From positions 154,182,060-154,246,059 of the forward strand of contig CM037586.1 of the NCBI GenBank assembly GCA_021018995.1: a stretch of 64,000 nt of DNA, written 5' to 3'. The position numbers and the translations under genes were made by a program. Within the stretch, counting starts at the first letter, position 1. Each line of letters opens with the position of its first letter. Source of the stretch: Chloranthus sessilifolius. Lineage: Eukaryota > Streptophyta > Magnoliopsida > Chloranthales > Chloranthaceae. The notes below the pieces were generated by a model. It was not told where the DNA came from. It did no database searches and was given only the letters and a program-made list of their open reading frames with translations. Positions 21,239 to 32,611 of this stretch are shown piece by piece.

Positions 21239-22337
21239 TTATGCGAACTTTAGATCCGCATGTTTGAATCGTGGTCGGATAAAGAGGAGACGTCAAAAGA
21301 GAAATTGAACCCGTGAATGGTTTTTTAAAAAAGGCCCGTTAAAAACCCGTTTGATTAAAAAGAAAATTCAAAATTTATTAGGGTCTTCAACTGTCAATCC
21401 CGTCACTTTTATGCTTGGCCTATTTTGAAGTATCAAACAAAGTCGGATTGATTTGAAATTGGTCATATTTGAAAGCTTATCAAAGTAGCTTTTCAACGAG
21501 CCAAAAATTGAGCAAATTCGACAAGTATTTAAGAAGTTATGGTCAGTTTTCAGAAGCTGCACAGAAAGTGATGAATTTTAAGAATCCTAATTGAATTAGG
21601 ATTGGCCTCTTTTATTATTTTATTTTAGAAAATAAGAGTTACTTCTTTTATTGGAAATAAGATTAGTTTCCTTATTATTTTAGGACTTTATTTTATTGTT
21701 TTAGAAGAATTAACATATTTCTTTTATTTGAACTAGGAATTAGAGTTATACTAAGATTTCTAGTTTTATGCATTGGTTAGCCTATTTAAAGGCTTGTAAA
21801 CACTTTTATTATAACTTTTTGGCTAATGAAAATTTCTTATGCAAAATTGAGAGTTCTAAACTTTCGTGAGGGTATGATTCTGTTAAACGGAAAGCGATTC
21901 TTCGATTCCCGCTTGCGGTTTGGTGCGAGGCTAACTCTTCTCCTATCTCTATCTTCTTTAGATCTACGGTTTGCGTAAGTAGCGTAACCCTAGTTATTTT
22001 ATTTATTTCATAAAATCTAAAATCAACCTATTTGTTCATTATAAATCATTATTAGACTTTTAATTTTGTTCGGTATCGAGAGAATCCGCTTGCGAGTTCG
22101 CTCGACACCCTAAAACTATTGGAGATCTAGCCGCTCATAAGAACCCTAGTCTTCTAGATCTGCGATAGGGAACGTACATGAAAGTAATGCTATTTTGGGC
22201 CGGAATTAAAGCATCTAATTGGATTTCTAGAATTTTTCGTGATAATTTGTTATGAGAAATTGTTATTTATTAATTGTTTAAATTAATTTTAATCCTAATC
22301 TCAGCCCTAGCATTGCATTTAGTAAGTTCCCGCATCA
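21239..22337 (+). mobile_element. 3' LTR of Gypsy element A
   Basis: This 1099-bp partner of 16,245-17,340 has its first bases mutated to TTATGCG. It follows the polypurine tract AAGTAGAAGGGA (21,227-21,238) and ends CCGCATCA, followed by CATTT (22,338-22,342), the target-site duplication seen at 16,240. Confidence 0.85.
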
Positions 22338-22342
22338 CATTT

Positions 22343-23111
22343 TTGTGACACATTTGCGTCCCTTTTTTTAATCCTTTTCCTTGTGTTGTTTTAGCATTTA
22401 GGCTTACTATTTTGGGTACTTTAGTACATTTGTATTTTAGGGTTTATTCCCTCCTATGCCTACAATAAAAGATCTCTTTGTAAGCCATTTGAGGCATTGG
22501 TGGATTTTAAAGAAAAGTGTAAACACTTTGAGCTTGTGAGGAGGTTTAATGGAGAGTGAGTCTTCTTTCCCATGTGGGTTTGGTGTGAGGCTAAGGGTGT
22601 GATGCTCATGTGTTATCTTTGATTTTCTCTTTGCCTCTTTCTTCTACTTGCTTGTTATTTCATTGCAATTATTCTTTATAATTTGTTTGCTCAAATCCCC
22701 AAATCCCTAATTCTAGAGTTATCTTGTTGCCCATACTTGTGGATTGATTCCATCCCTAACTCATCAATCTATGACCGCCGTTGGGCTCAAGATGACTCTA
22801 CTTGCAACCAACTAATCGATTGATTTGGAAGCCCTAGCGAGGAATTACGAGAATTCACATTGAATCACGAGCGAATGCCCAACCTAGGGAAGCTAGAGTC
22901 CTATCTCTAAGATCGCACCTTCCGCATTTCTAACGGATTAGTGTGTCGGATTTGACCCTAAGTAAACCAAGTATGGTCACCTAAAATGGAATTCCACGAA
23001 ATCCTAAGGTATCGTGTTAATTTGAGTTTGCTCGTCTAATTAATTAATTAAATTTCAACAAATTAGCATATCATGGATATTCACGTATTTTAGTGTCATT
23101 GTTCTGCGTCA
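22343..23111 (+). mobile_element. Solo LTR B, right part
   Basis: Continuation of 15,875-16,244 after element A. It ends TTCTGCGTCA and is followed by ATAAC (23,112-23,116), identical to the five bases before the left part. No second LTR or internal region of B exists here, so B is a solo LTR left by LTR-LTR recombination before A inserted. Confidence 0.75.
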
Positions 23112-23214
23112 ATAACTCTCCCTCTTTCTCATGAAGAGAGATTTTGGGATGGATTATCATACCAATGTTGTTGAGAAGATCTAAGACGCATTTTCTCTGA
23201 AACGTCTGTGGCCA

Positions 23215-23492
23215 AGCAATCTCTGATACCAATGTCGCTGAGAAAATATACCTTTTTGTGGCCGAGCAATCTCCAAACCAAGAAAATACTTCAATGTACT
23301 TGAGTCATTTACCTCAAAGTTCTCATCAAGTTTACTTTTGATATAAGAAATGAAATCTGAATCATCTCTTCTAAGAGCGATGTCATCCAAATAGAAAAGA
23401 AATATCGTGCATCCCGCAGGGTAAAGTGAACAAAGACAGTGTGATTGGGCGTGCGAGTAGTTATATTGGGTGTGCGTGTAGTTTTTTATCAC
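23215..23492 (-). pseudogene. Copia reverse transcriptase fragment (element C)
   Basis: The minus-strand frame reads CTIFLFYLDDIALRRDDSDF, then FEVNDSSTLKYFLGLEI, the RT catalytic YxDD loop (YLDD here) and the following thumb segment of plant Copia polymerases. The upstream RT part is cut off near 23,492 by another element's LTR. The downstream part is disrupted by a short tandem duplication (GATACCAATGT..GAGAA, 23,156-23,280). Confidence 0.8.
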
Positions 23493-23618
23493 TTAATATA
23501 AATACTACTGAGAGAACCCAAATCTCACTAAGTCTTCTTCTAAAACTTTTTCTTTCTTTCTTCGCTTCTCTTCTTCTCTAACCCTAAATATAGTAACCTA
23601 ACACGAACATCGTTGTCA
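23493..23618 (+). mobile_element. Copia LTR end (element D)
   Basis: Pyrimidine-rich LTR end finishing CGTTGTCA, followed by a PBS-like TGGTATCAGAGG at 23,622-23,633. A TATA-like AATATAAATA lies near 23,496. The 5' part is missing at the junction with element C. Confidence 0.55.
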
Positions 23619-23933
23619 GGTTGGTATCAGAGGTTTGAACCTGCTCTTCATTTCTGCCACTTCTTTGGTGATGTCATCCTGAGTCAGACTGGCGTTAGCA
23701 GCGTCAAACTTTCTGGCTCCGAAACCACTGCCACTCTAGTCAGTTTTCAAGGGGGATCCTTTTTGTTTACAATGTCTGCAATTTTCCCTGTAAGAGTGAT
23801 GATGAAGAATATCTTCCATGTCTGCAATATGACATCAACGTGAGTGTACTGTGATTTGACTTCTTTTCCTGGCATTTCTTTTGGGGCAGCGTTCCTTGTC
23901 TTTTTTGTGTCGTACTGCGTGGTTTTGTGGATC

Positions 23934-24480
23934 AGTGATAGTTTATCACCCAGCGTTACATCTATTAAAGTGAACTCTACAAATTACCTTGAATGGAAGT
24001 GTGCCATTGCTCTGGATATCCAGGGAAGTATGAGAATGGGTATGCTAACCAGTTTTACTCTGAGACTGAAAACTGTGTCAACGAATGCCAAGAAATGGGA
24101 TGCTGGTAACACCATTATTCTCGGATGCCTTTTTTATGCTATGGACCCTACGATATATCACACATTTATGTTCTATGAGTCTGCTGCCAAACTTTGGTGC
24201 ACATTGGCTGACACCTTCTCTCTGAACATGATACCTGCATTTATAAACTCAAGCAAATGATTTCCGAGTGCAAACAAGGAAATTTTACTATGGGGGAGTA
24301 CTATGACAATCTTCAAAGGATGTGAACTAACTTGAACATTATGAATCACTGTTTGAGTTTGGAGAGGAGGTTGGTGTGAAGCTTGCAAAACGGCTTGAAC
24401 ATGATCAGATTTATAAAATTTTGGGAGGCCGTAGAGCTGATTATGAGCAGATTTATAAATGAAGCTTGTATTGAAGAAAA
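23934..24480 (+). pseudogene. gag: Copia Gag fragment (element D)
   Basis: The frame reads SIKVNSTNYLEWKCAIALDI, then KKWDAGNTIILGCLFYAMDP, then FYESAAKLWCTLADTFS. This is the UBN2/DUF4219-type Gag of plant Copia elements, where a conserved NY..W opens the domain. After a frameshift near 24,235 the KQMISECKQGNFTMGEYYDN segment follows, then stops. A SINE lies just downstream, and no zinc knuckle or pol follows. Confidence 0.75.
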
Positions 24481-24550
24481 AATTTCTGTATCTTGTTTTG
24501 CCTTTCTTCCATTATTTGTTATCAAAGGTAGTTTTTTTCTTCTTTGAGGT

Positions 24551-24745
24551 TGAGCCTGTAGCTCAACTGGAACTGGAAGGTTGAAAATAGTAAACCTTGA
24601 GGTTTAAGGTTGTCCCAGCTTACCCCTAAAAAAAGGTTATGATATTTTCAGTGAAATCATTTCTTTATTTATGTCCATCTTGAATCCCTTCTTCTTTGTA
24701 TCTTTGTTTTGGGTTCGTAGTTTCAACTACAATTTGAGAACAAGT
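24551..24745 (+). mobile_element. tRNA-derived SINE, copy 2
   Basis: It has a box A-like TAGCTCAACTGG, a box B region GAGGTTTAAGGTTGTCCC, a CAGCTTACCCCT junction and the same tail as 10,521-10,702. Box A is better preserved here than in copy 1. Confidence 0.65.
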
Positions 24746-25052
24746 TAGAGTTGTCAATGTCTTCACAGTATTCCCCTAGAGCTGATCCGCCACTTCTCCA
24801 ATGCTCTAGCTGGAGTAAGCCTTGCTTACTATCAGAGGTCTCAAACATTATCAATAAGAAAGGAAGTTTCCATGACTAGGCTCTAACCCTGAAAATTTTA
24901 GTCAAGTGAATCACCAATGAAAAAGGAGAGGTATGAAACTTACTTAGGATTTGGATACCTTCCAACTGTGCTTTAACCTCTGCCTCATTAGAATCCTTTT
25001 GTGCCAGTTGTATCCAAGAACGGTAGAGAGACGCGTTACATGTGAGGGGGCG

Positions 25053-25317
25053 TGAATGATAGTCCCACATCGCCTGTGGGCTGGAAGCCTTGGACTATAT
25101 ATAACCTGGGCAATCCTCACCTTACAAGCTGGTTTTGTGAGGTTGAGTTAGGCACATGGTATCAGAGCAGGTACCACAGGGATGTAGAGAGACACGTTAC
25201 ACGTGAGGGGGCGTGAATGATAGTCCCACATTGCCCATGGGCTGGAAGCCTTGGGCTATATATATCCTGGGAAATCCTCACCTTACAAGCCGGTTTTGTG
25301 AGGTTGAGTTAGGCTCA
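25053..25317 (+). mobile_element. Miniature tandem TRIM element (104-bp LTRs, 57-bp interior)
   Basis: LTRs 25,053-25,156 and 25,214-25,317 begin TGAATGATAGTCCCACAT and end GGCACA or GGCTCA. A perfect PBS, TGGTATCAGAGC, is at 25,157-25,168. A polypurine-like GTGAGGGGGCG precedes the second LTR, and the same sequence (AGAGAGACGCG...GAGGGGGCG) also precedes the first. Interior sequence is therefore present on both sides of LTR 1, the signature of a tandem array that lost its left LTR. There is no coding. LTR start, end and the TTACAAGCCGGTTTTGTGAG block are typical of plant TRIMs. Confidence 0.8.
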
Positions 25318-25810
25318 TGGAATTCTACAAGAACACCATTCCAACCTTCCTCTTATCATTCCTAAAAACAATGTCGATGCTGGAAAGGCCCCTATTTCAG
25401 ATGAAACTACCACCAAAATTATGTTTGAGATAACCTTCTAGGGTATCTTCCTAACCTTCTGGGAGTAGCTTCCAGGGTTCCTTCTGTCAAGAGAAATTCT
25501 TCTTATGACCCCTATCAGCTTTTCACTTTGTTCTATAATCGAGTAACAAGTAATAAACTCCCGTAGTTTTTTGGTAACACATGCCCATCCAATGCTCAAT
25601 GTCGTATCCACCATCTCACTTTCAGTGGAGACGACATGTTTTCATCCCTAATTGTTCTGTCATTTTTTTTTCTTCAGAGAGTCCTCCATATGGCCTTAGG
25701 TACCAAACTCAATTTTGTTGGAAAACCCATTAGATATTAATATGGATTGTGATAGATGGGTTGGTAGTTGTAATATTGGGTGTGTGCTGTAAAGGTCTAC
25801 TTATCCTTTC

Positions 25811-25811
<1 letters not shown>
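25318..25811. other. Unassigned sequence
   Basis: Protein-like words occur on the plus strand (SSYDPYQLFTLFYNRVTS) but are broken by stops. It may be transposon or gene debris of unknown origin. Confidence 0.3.
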
Positions 25812-25859
<48 letters not shown>

Positions 25860-25868
25860 ACACACACA
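25812..25868. repeat. (TA)n/(CA)n microsatellite
   Basis: About 22 TA units followed by a short CA run. Confidence 0.95.
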
Positions 25869-26034
25869 TGGTAGTAGGACTCTCTAATCCGAACTAAGCA
25901 CTTAGAACCTCATGGTCACAGATTTGAGCCCAGCTTACCTATCCAAAGAAAAATTAAGAACATTAGCTAAATCTCTCTCTCTCTCCCCCCTGTCATCTTC
26001 ATCAAACCGTAATATCAAAGTATCAAAGTCATCT

Positions 26035-26046
26035 TGGTATTAGAGC
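26035..26046 (+). promoter_or_regulatory. PBS of a Copia remnant
   Basis: TGGTATTAGAGC has one mismatch to the initiator tRNA-Met complement. The following GATGTCA...ACGTCAGCATGATG words match the leader after 12,047, so the two are related remnants. No coding follows. Confidence 0.5.
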
Positions 26047-26259
26047 CAGGACTTGGGCTTTTTTGTTACTGATGTCACCCATCGGTTGTTTACGTCAGCA
26101 TGATGCCATGCCAACAGCAGTGTGCTCAACAGTTTGACTTTTGAATAAAAACTCACCAGGCTGATTGAAATTCTATGCTGAGTAACTTTTGTGAAGACTC
26201 CTACCCATTTGATCATCAAAGGAGGATTTTCAAAGTGTTTTATGTGAGGATTCAAGATT

Positions 26260-27351
26260 TTCTAGGTGGATCTGCCCATCGCTGTTATGAAACTTGTTGA
26301 ATCTAGTATGGTTTTACTTGGTTTTTCATAAGGAATTATTCTCATGTATGTAGATTTCTGTTTTGAATCCATTTAAGGGGTGTTTGATTATGTTTTCTAT
26401 TTTCGCTAAAATTAACTTGTTTCATGTTTTCAACTGCCTCGATTTATGTGCCATTTTTTGGTATTGCTTATGGTAAGGGTTTGAATCGGTTTACGCTTTA
26501 AGATTTGTTTGGAAGTTGAGGAGTGGAGGATTCTGTGATGATTTTTGTGGGTGGATGTGTTTATGGAAATGTTTGGTTGTGACCTTTATTCTTTCAGTCA
26601 CTGATTTTTTATGTTGCGGAAAATTTTTCCCACATCATTTTTATTGTGGATGTTCTTTATCACATGTTCCTATTAATGTCTCCAATCAATCTGCTTCCAC
26701 AAACATCTCACGCCCATGCTTTATTAAAAATATTTTGTTCCATTTGCTTTGTTGGGAATATTTTGCAGAATTTCAGGTCTCATTCCCAAATTCCGTGAAA
26801 GACTTTTTTTTGGTAGAGCCATCAAGTAAATTTTTAAAAAAAATCAGCAGTCAAGAAAACTGGAGTCAATTGGCAGAAGATAAGGCATTTACAAACTCAT
26901 GTTTTTTGGGAATCGTATTGATGCACTTAGCAATTAACAAAACACTTTAAATGATCACACGCCACCTTCTAATTGCAATGATAAAGTCTAAACTTTCCTA
27001 AAATGAAATAAACTAATTGAAGTATTCCTCAATGTGTCATAGTAGTTTATCAAGGCATGCTTATGTGTCAAATTGTTTCCTTTTTTTTCATTTTGTATTC
27101 CTAGAAATGTTTTTAATGTGCTGGTGTCTCTTAAGATTGAACAATTTTGGAGGGCTAGACAAAGTTTGGTGCATGATATGGTAATATGTTGTAATTTGGT
27201 TGCTTCAATAGCCAGTTAGTCCATACTATCTTTTAGTATTGAGAATCTTTGTCTTTTCTGGTGGTCTTTGTTCTCGCACTTGGAATATATATAAATAAAA
27301 TTCTGCATGAGTTGTTGTCAATAATTAACAATCGGACGTGACAAAAAGCAG
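26260..27351. other. Sequence upstream of the ALKBH10-like exons
   Basis: A 144-codon frame (26,516-26,950) has no family I recognise and no splice context I trust, so it is not called. The last bases, ending AAAAAGCAG at 27,351, form the acceptor of the next exon, so at least this part is intron. Confidence 0.4.
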
Positions 27352-30300
27352 GGCAGGCATTTGTGGCTTCAAGGAGACCAATGAAAGGTCGTGGAAGAGA
27401 AGTGATTCAACTGGGTCTCCCCATTGCGGATGTGCCTCCAGAAGATGAAAGTACAGCTGGCACCTTGAAAGGCAAGTTCCGGCTACAAGCATAACATTTG
27501 CAGTGATTCCTTCTTATAATGCTTAGAACTTAGACATTAAAACTGAACTTGCAGATCGAAAGGGGGAGGCCATTCCCAGCTTGTTGCAAGATGTTCTCGA
27601 GCGCTTGGTTCCATTGGAAGTTGTGACGGTGAAACCAGATTCTTGCATTATAGACTTCTACAATGAGGTAATCCACTGTCTTAGTGTCACTGGCAGGACC
27701 TTCGTAGGCGTGTATTGTGCTATAGAAGATAAGGAAAAGCATTCTTTTATGTCATATAAATGCTGCTCATGTATGTGACAATTATAGTGACAAATGACAA
27801 TGAATCCGGTACCTCACAGATATGATAATGGATCACGAATAAGGTTTAAAATCTCGTGATGGAGCCTATATTTTATTGTTCCAATTCCAAGATGGGATAT
27901 TGGATTGCCACTCTCCTATACCAAGATGCATCAGACAAGTGGTCTCAGGATTTTCTGAAACTTCAACCCATGATCGTGAAAATCAAAGAATTACTGATTC
28001 AGGATACTTACATTTTTGGTTTTTGTGTCCCACCCAAGTTTGTGGCTTTAACCATCTCATATTAAAAGTATATTTTACATGTCTTTTGCAACAAATCTGC
28101 TGTGATAAAATAATCGTGTGTTTGTGTTTATATGCGTAGGGGGATCACTCGCAGCCTCACATGTCCCCACCTTGGTTCGGGAGGCCTTTTTGCAGTGTAT
28201 TCTTGACAGAATGCGACATGGTCTTTGGCAGAGTGATCGGAATAGATCATCCTGGGGATTACAGAGGCTCTCTTAAGCTTCCTCTTGCACCAGGGTATGT
28301 TTTTACTTGTTCTGAACTGTGAGAAAGTGTGCATCCTATCAAGTACGAGTTGTCGCAGCTCTGACTAGCACAGTAGCAGAAACTGCTAGCTTTCTTAGAT
28401 TCCTTGCAATATGCTTGTTGATGAATTTTGAAGGCAATAATCAAAACATTTAGGGCATACCTGAAACTCATCCATGCTGGACGTTGGAATGTACACTTCT
28501 AAATCTCTAGAAAGTGAATAGCAATCTCATAGAACCTAGATACCTCATCGTAGACTTGAAAGAGTAGCCTTATGTGCAAATTTCAAATCCTAAACCTTTT
28601 AAACAGAAAACTGGAAATGAGAAACCATAACACCATAAAGGGTCTTGAAATATATGTACATTTCCCAACTCCCTTAACATGCATGGCTTTTATAATGTGC
28701 AGGATTCTGTAGGATGCTATGCTTGCACTCTGTGATGTCAGAGCTTAGGCATGTATATGCCAGCTAGGACTTTTTCAAACCATTCAAATCATAAAATTCT
28801 AGAACCGTGTTGAATTTTAGTCCTTAGATAAATTCCTAACTAAATCCATAAAGCCAGATCCTATATTAGTGTGACTATATCAGTTAATTCTTAGCATATA
28901 GTATGTCTTCCTCGTATTACTCCTTCCAAGGTATTTACTATGTAAGCCTCGAAATCATATCTTGCCCAAAATAGATTACAATGGATGGGTGTGCTGTGTA
29001 TCTATCAAGTAGGTAAATCCTTGATTTATGGTCGAGCAGGTTAAAGAAAATTCCTCTAATTTTTTCTTTAATATGGATTATAGGCATTGCTTAGAAGTCA
29101 GGAATAAGGACCCCAGGATGTTGAAACCGTACTTAAATTTTTTGTTATCTGATACAAACAACAATGCACCTGAACTGGTCAGACAGAAAATCTCAATTAT
29201 AAATATCTCTCAAAGAATGCAACCAACATTAATTTAGTAAACGTCTCGATGAAAACCTGTGAAACATGTAAAAGCTTCTTAATCCACGAAACCCTAGAAC
29301 CGTAGGTTTTATACCTCAAATATCTCCCACAGAAGGAAGGTTTGGAGACCTATCTGAGGTTGAAAAATATCTTTTGCCCTTTCAGTTTCTTCGTGGAAGG
29401 AAATGCTGATTTTCCTCTCACACAATCCAAAAGGCTGCAGAGAGAACTGCCTTGAGTTGATCAAATCATTATTTTCCTCTTTTTGTCTAGAGAGGTGACT
29501 TTTTCAGCCAAAGTTCAATGTGCATGGAGTAACACAAGTATGCTGAGTTCCAATTAGCAATGGGGTTCCACCATTTGCCATAGGCTTCTGTGAAAAGGAC
29601 TTCCACAGATCTTGAATCTGAAAATAGATTTGTTCAGACCCAAAATATATGAAAGTCAAATTTTCATGGGGTTCTGGAGCTACAAGGTGTCATACTCTTT
29701 TTTTCAACATGGAAATACAATGTTGGTCTCATCACTAGATGCAATACATCTTTTGATGGTTGAACAAAAACAGAGACCATTGTCTGATATTTGATCTCAT
29801 AATTGTACAATGGTGTCACCATGATTTTGTAGAGTTCCAAGTGCAAATTCCAACAATTTTGAATTACAGGTCTCTTCTCTCGATGCAAGGGAAAAGTGCA
29901 GACTTCGCGAAGCATGCGATTTCTTCCATGCGCAAGCAACGCATTATTGTCACCTTCGTAAAGTCCCAACCAAAGAAGCCTGTGTCAATCAATGGCCCAT
30001 GTCCCCCATCATCTGTGGCGGCACCACCCACGCCGTGGGTTCCAACACCGAATCAAGTGCGCCATCAATCAGTCCCTAAGCATTACAGTGTTGTCCCCAC
30101 AACCGGGGTCTTACCAGCCCCACCCATACGACCACAACATCTACCGCCGCCACCAAGTAATGGCTTACACCCTCTATTATTAACTACCACTCCAGTGGGA
30201 CCCACTGCTCCTTATCCGGCACCTGTGCCAGTACCACCCACTTCAATTGGTTGGCCAGTTCATCATGCAAGTCAGCAACCACCTCGATTCCCGCTTCCTG

Positions 30301-30578
30301 GGACAGGAGTGTTCATTCCTCCACAGGGCTCAAATCAAATACCAGTGGCAGTGGTGTCAGCACCAGATGCAAGTAATCCAGTGGAGATGCCATGTACACC
30401 CGAGAACGAGAATGGGGTGGAGAAAGAAAATTCTAATAGCGTTGTTTCTCAAAAAGGAAAGTTGGATGGGAAAGGTCAAAGGCAACAGTGCAATGGCAGC
30501 ATCAGTAGTGTTGGTGGTGGGAAGGTGGTGGGTAAGGAAGAACAACAGATTGTTAGTGTTAAGAAGAAGACGGGTAGC

Positions 30579-30584
<6 letters not shown>
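27352..30584 (+). CDS. ALKBH10-type 2OG/Fe(II) RNA demethylase homologue, 3' exons only
   Basis: Four exons join in one open frame of 366 codons: 27,352-27,471, 27,555-27,667, 28,140-28,294 and 29,870-30,584. The product resembles plant ALKBH10-type proteins, AlkB-family dioxygenases that remove N6-methyladenosine from mRNA using 2-oxoglutarate and iron. Visible blocks are [18 protein letters not shown], then [20 protein letters not shown] and [12 protein letters not shown], then [20 protein letters not shown], and [16 protein letters not shown], which holds the second iron His and the 2OG-binding Arg region. A long Pro-rich tail and a Lys/Glu-rich end follow. Two residues after the first likely iron His (QPH) is Ser and not Asp. 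Intron 1 starts GC. The N-terminal exons are not visible upstream. Confidence 0.8.

Positions 30585-30637
<53 letters not shown>
30583..30637. repeat. (GA)n microsatellite at the stop codon
   Basis: About 27 GA units. The TGA stop of the preceding gene (30,582-30,584) supplies the first repeat unit. Confidence 0.95.
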
Positions 30638-30639
<2 letters not shown>

Positions 30640-30641
<2 letters not shown>

Positions 30642-31460
30642 TATTCTTTCTGGCACCCAGTGGGAACTGCAAATGAGTTTCGGACAAATGTAAAGAGCGG
30701 CAAAATGAGGCCTAATTTGGGATTTAAAGGTGGAACTTTTTACTCTTGCTAGCATCTTTTGCTCTCTGGTTTCTCCTTTATTTTATTTTATATTTTGTTT
30801 TTTCCATATCAATTAACTCTACACACGTGAAGAGAGGGATCCATTTTCAAGTTTTTTTTTCATCAGTGGAATCCATTTTCAAGTTTTTTTCTTCATTAGT
30901 GGAATCCATTTTCAAGCTTACTTTTTTTCTTTGATATGACATTTTCAAGCATATTTTGTTTACTGACATATATGGATTCTAGTTTATGGGTATAGATATA
31001 GTGTAAATCTCCTAATATCATCACTAGAAATATGGATAGTGTACAGGTGAAAATGATGATTGGGCCATCTCTGCCATGTATGGGCTCATGTGCCCGCACG
31101 GCAAGCTGTTTTATGGAGGTGGATAGCCAAAAATCCATATAATTCAGTCTTTATATGCGTGTCGACCATTATTTTGTTAATAGGGTTTGTTAAATATAGC
31201 ATTGTTAACTCTGTTTTTGGAAGAGGAATAGCTCTAGATTTTATGGTATTCATTACTTTATAAACAAACTGTTAAAGCAACAAGTTAGCACCAAGAAGCA
31301 TATCAAATCCATGGGTTTGTAAATTTAATGTCAAGGTTTCAAACAAACTTTAATCAGTGTCAAAGATGACAATCAGGAAAACAATTAAAGAAAGCAGGAC
31401 CAATACGTATGATACTTTCAACAAGCCCTAATAAGGAATTTGGAAATTTTTTATGCTCAG
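30640..31460. other. 3' flank of the ALKBH10-like gene
   Basis: T-rich sequence with a short triplicated motif (GGAATCCATTTTCAAG, 30,836-30,918, about 35-bp spacing). The polyadenylation site is not identifiable by eye. Confidence 0.4.
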
Positions 31461-31779
31461 TGTTAGAATAGTCCTACATTGGCTGTGGACATGGAGGTCT
31501 TGGGATTTATATAATCTAGGCAAACCTTTTAAGTCGGTTTTGTGGGGTTGAGTTGGGCTTAAAGAATTTTATCATGGTATCAGAGTAGGAATTTTTCCAT
31601 TTCACATCACCCAATTCAATTGTCTACGTGATTTAGCTTGGCTCAATCTCACCAATGTGTGCGGGGATGTGTTAGAATGATCTCACATCGTCTATGGACT
31701 TGGAAGGCTTGGGCTATATATAATCTAGGCACTCCAAATCTTATATAAGTCTTTTTTGTGAGATTTAATTATGCCGACA
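31461..31779 (+). mobile_element. TRIM element, second locus
   Basis: LTRs at 31,461-31,574 (TGTTAGAATAGTCC...TTTTATCA) and 31,680-31,779 (TGTTAGAATGATC...GCCGACA) flank a 105-bp interior. The interior has the PBS TGGTATCAGAGT at 31,575-31,586 and a GCGGGGATG polypurine-like end. It is the same broad family as 25,053-25,317 but diverged. There is no coding. Confidence 0.75.
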
Positions 31780-32611
31780 CTGATATTTAGTCATTGAATT
31801 TTTTTCGTCAATAATTGGTTGAGCTTAATTAGATAGGTTGACCTTAGTTTCGAAGATCCCTGCTCATAAATTTTATTCGGAGGAACTTTTGGAAATTTTC
31901 AATTTTGAATATGTTTTTCTATATTTTCAAAACTAAATTCTGCCACATTTTTAATGGACAGGTCATTAAAAGTATGAGGGTAGGAAATCGGTGTTTTTGA
32001 GTTTCTTGACATTAGGGATTTAGAAAGGGAGTCATTATTTGCACACGCTTTTCAAGTGATTGCACCGAATTTAGAAGTAAGATTTGTAAGTTTGGCAATC
32101 TCTACTATGTGAGAACACAATTTAAGCCGTTTGATTTGAAGGCTATGATTTAAAGATATCAATTGTAAAAGATTAAAATAAAATATAATTTTCATCATTT
32201 GATTAAATAAAGTCAAAGGTTATTATATAATTCAACAATTGACTATAATAGATCATATGACAAGTATTGTGTTTTGATCTAATTTTATATATCAGAGATC
32301 TATTGATCATGAACTTCAAATTAGACGGCTCATATTACATTTTTACATAGCATATGTCCCTAAAATATTAATGTCTTTCTTTAAATTCATTGCAATCACT
32401 TGAAAAACGTGTGCAACTAATGGCTCCCATTTAAAAAAGCCATTGAATTAAAGTAGTTGAAAAATAGAACCTCTGTTAGTTGTCAACAATAAAATCTGGT
32501 AAATGATCAATAGACGGCTATGATTCATTCTAGCCTGGAAATAATAATAACAATAAAACATTCATTAGAGATAAGAAAGAGAACTTACAATGTAAGTATA
32601 GTTATTGTTGT
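31780..32611. other. No recognisable feature
   Basis: AT-rich sequence without supported genes or elements. Confidence 0.45.

Noticed and set aside
26516-26950. 144-codon frame as an upstream exon of the ALKBH10-like gene
   Set aside because: It does not resemble the expected N-terminal half, lacks convincing splice signals, and is Cys/Phe-rich in a way typical of chance T-rich translation.
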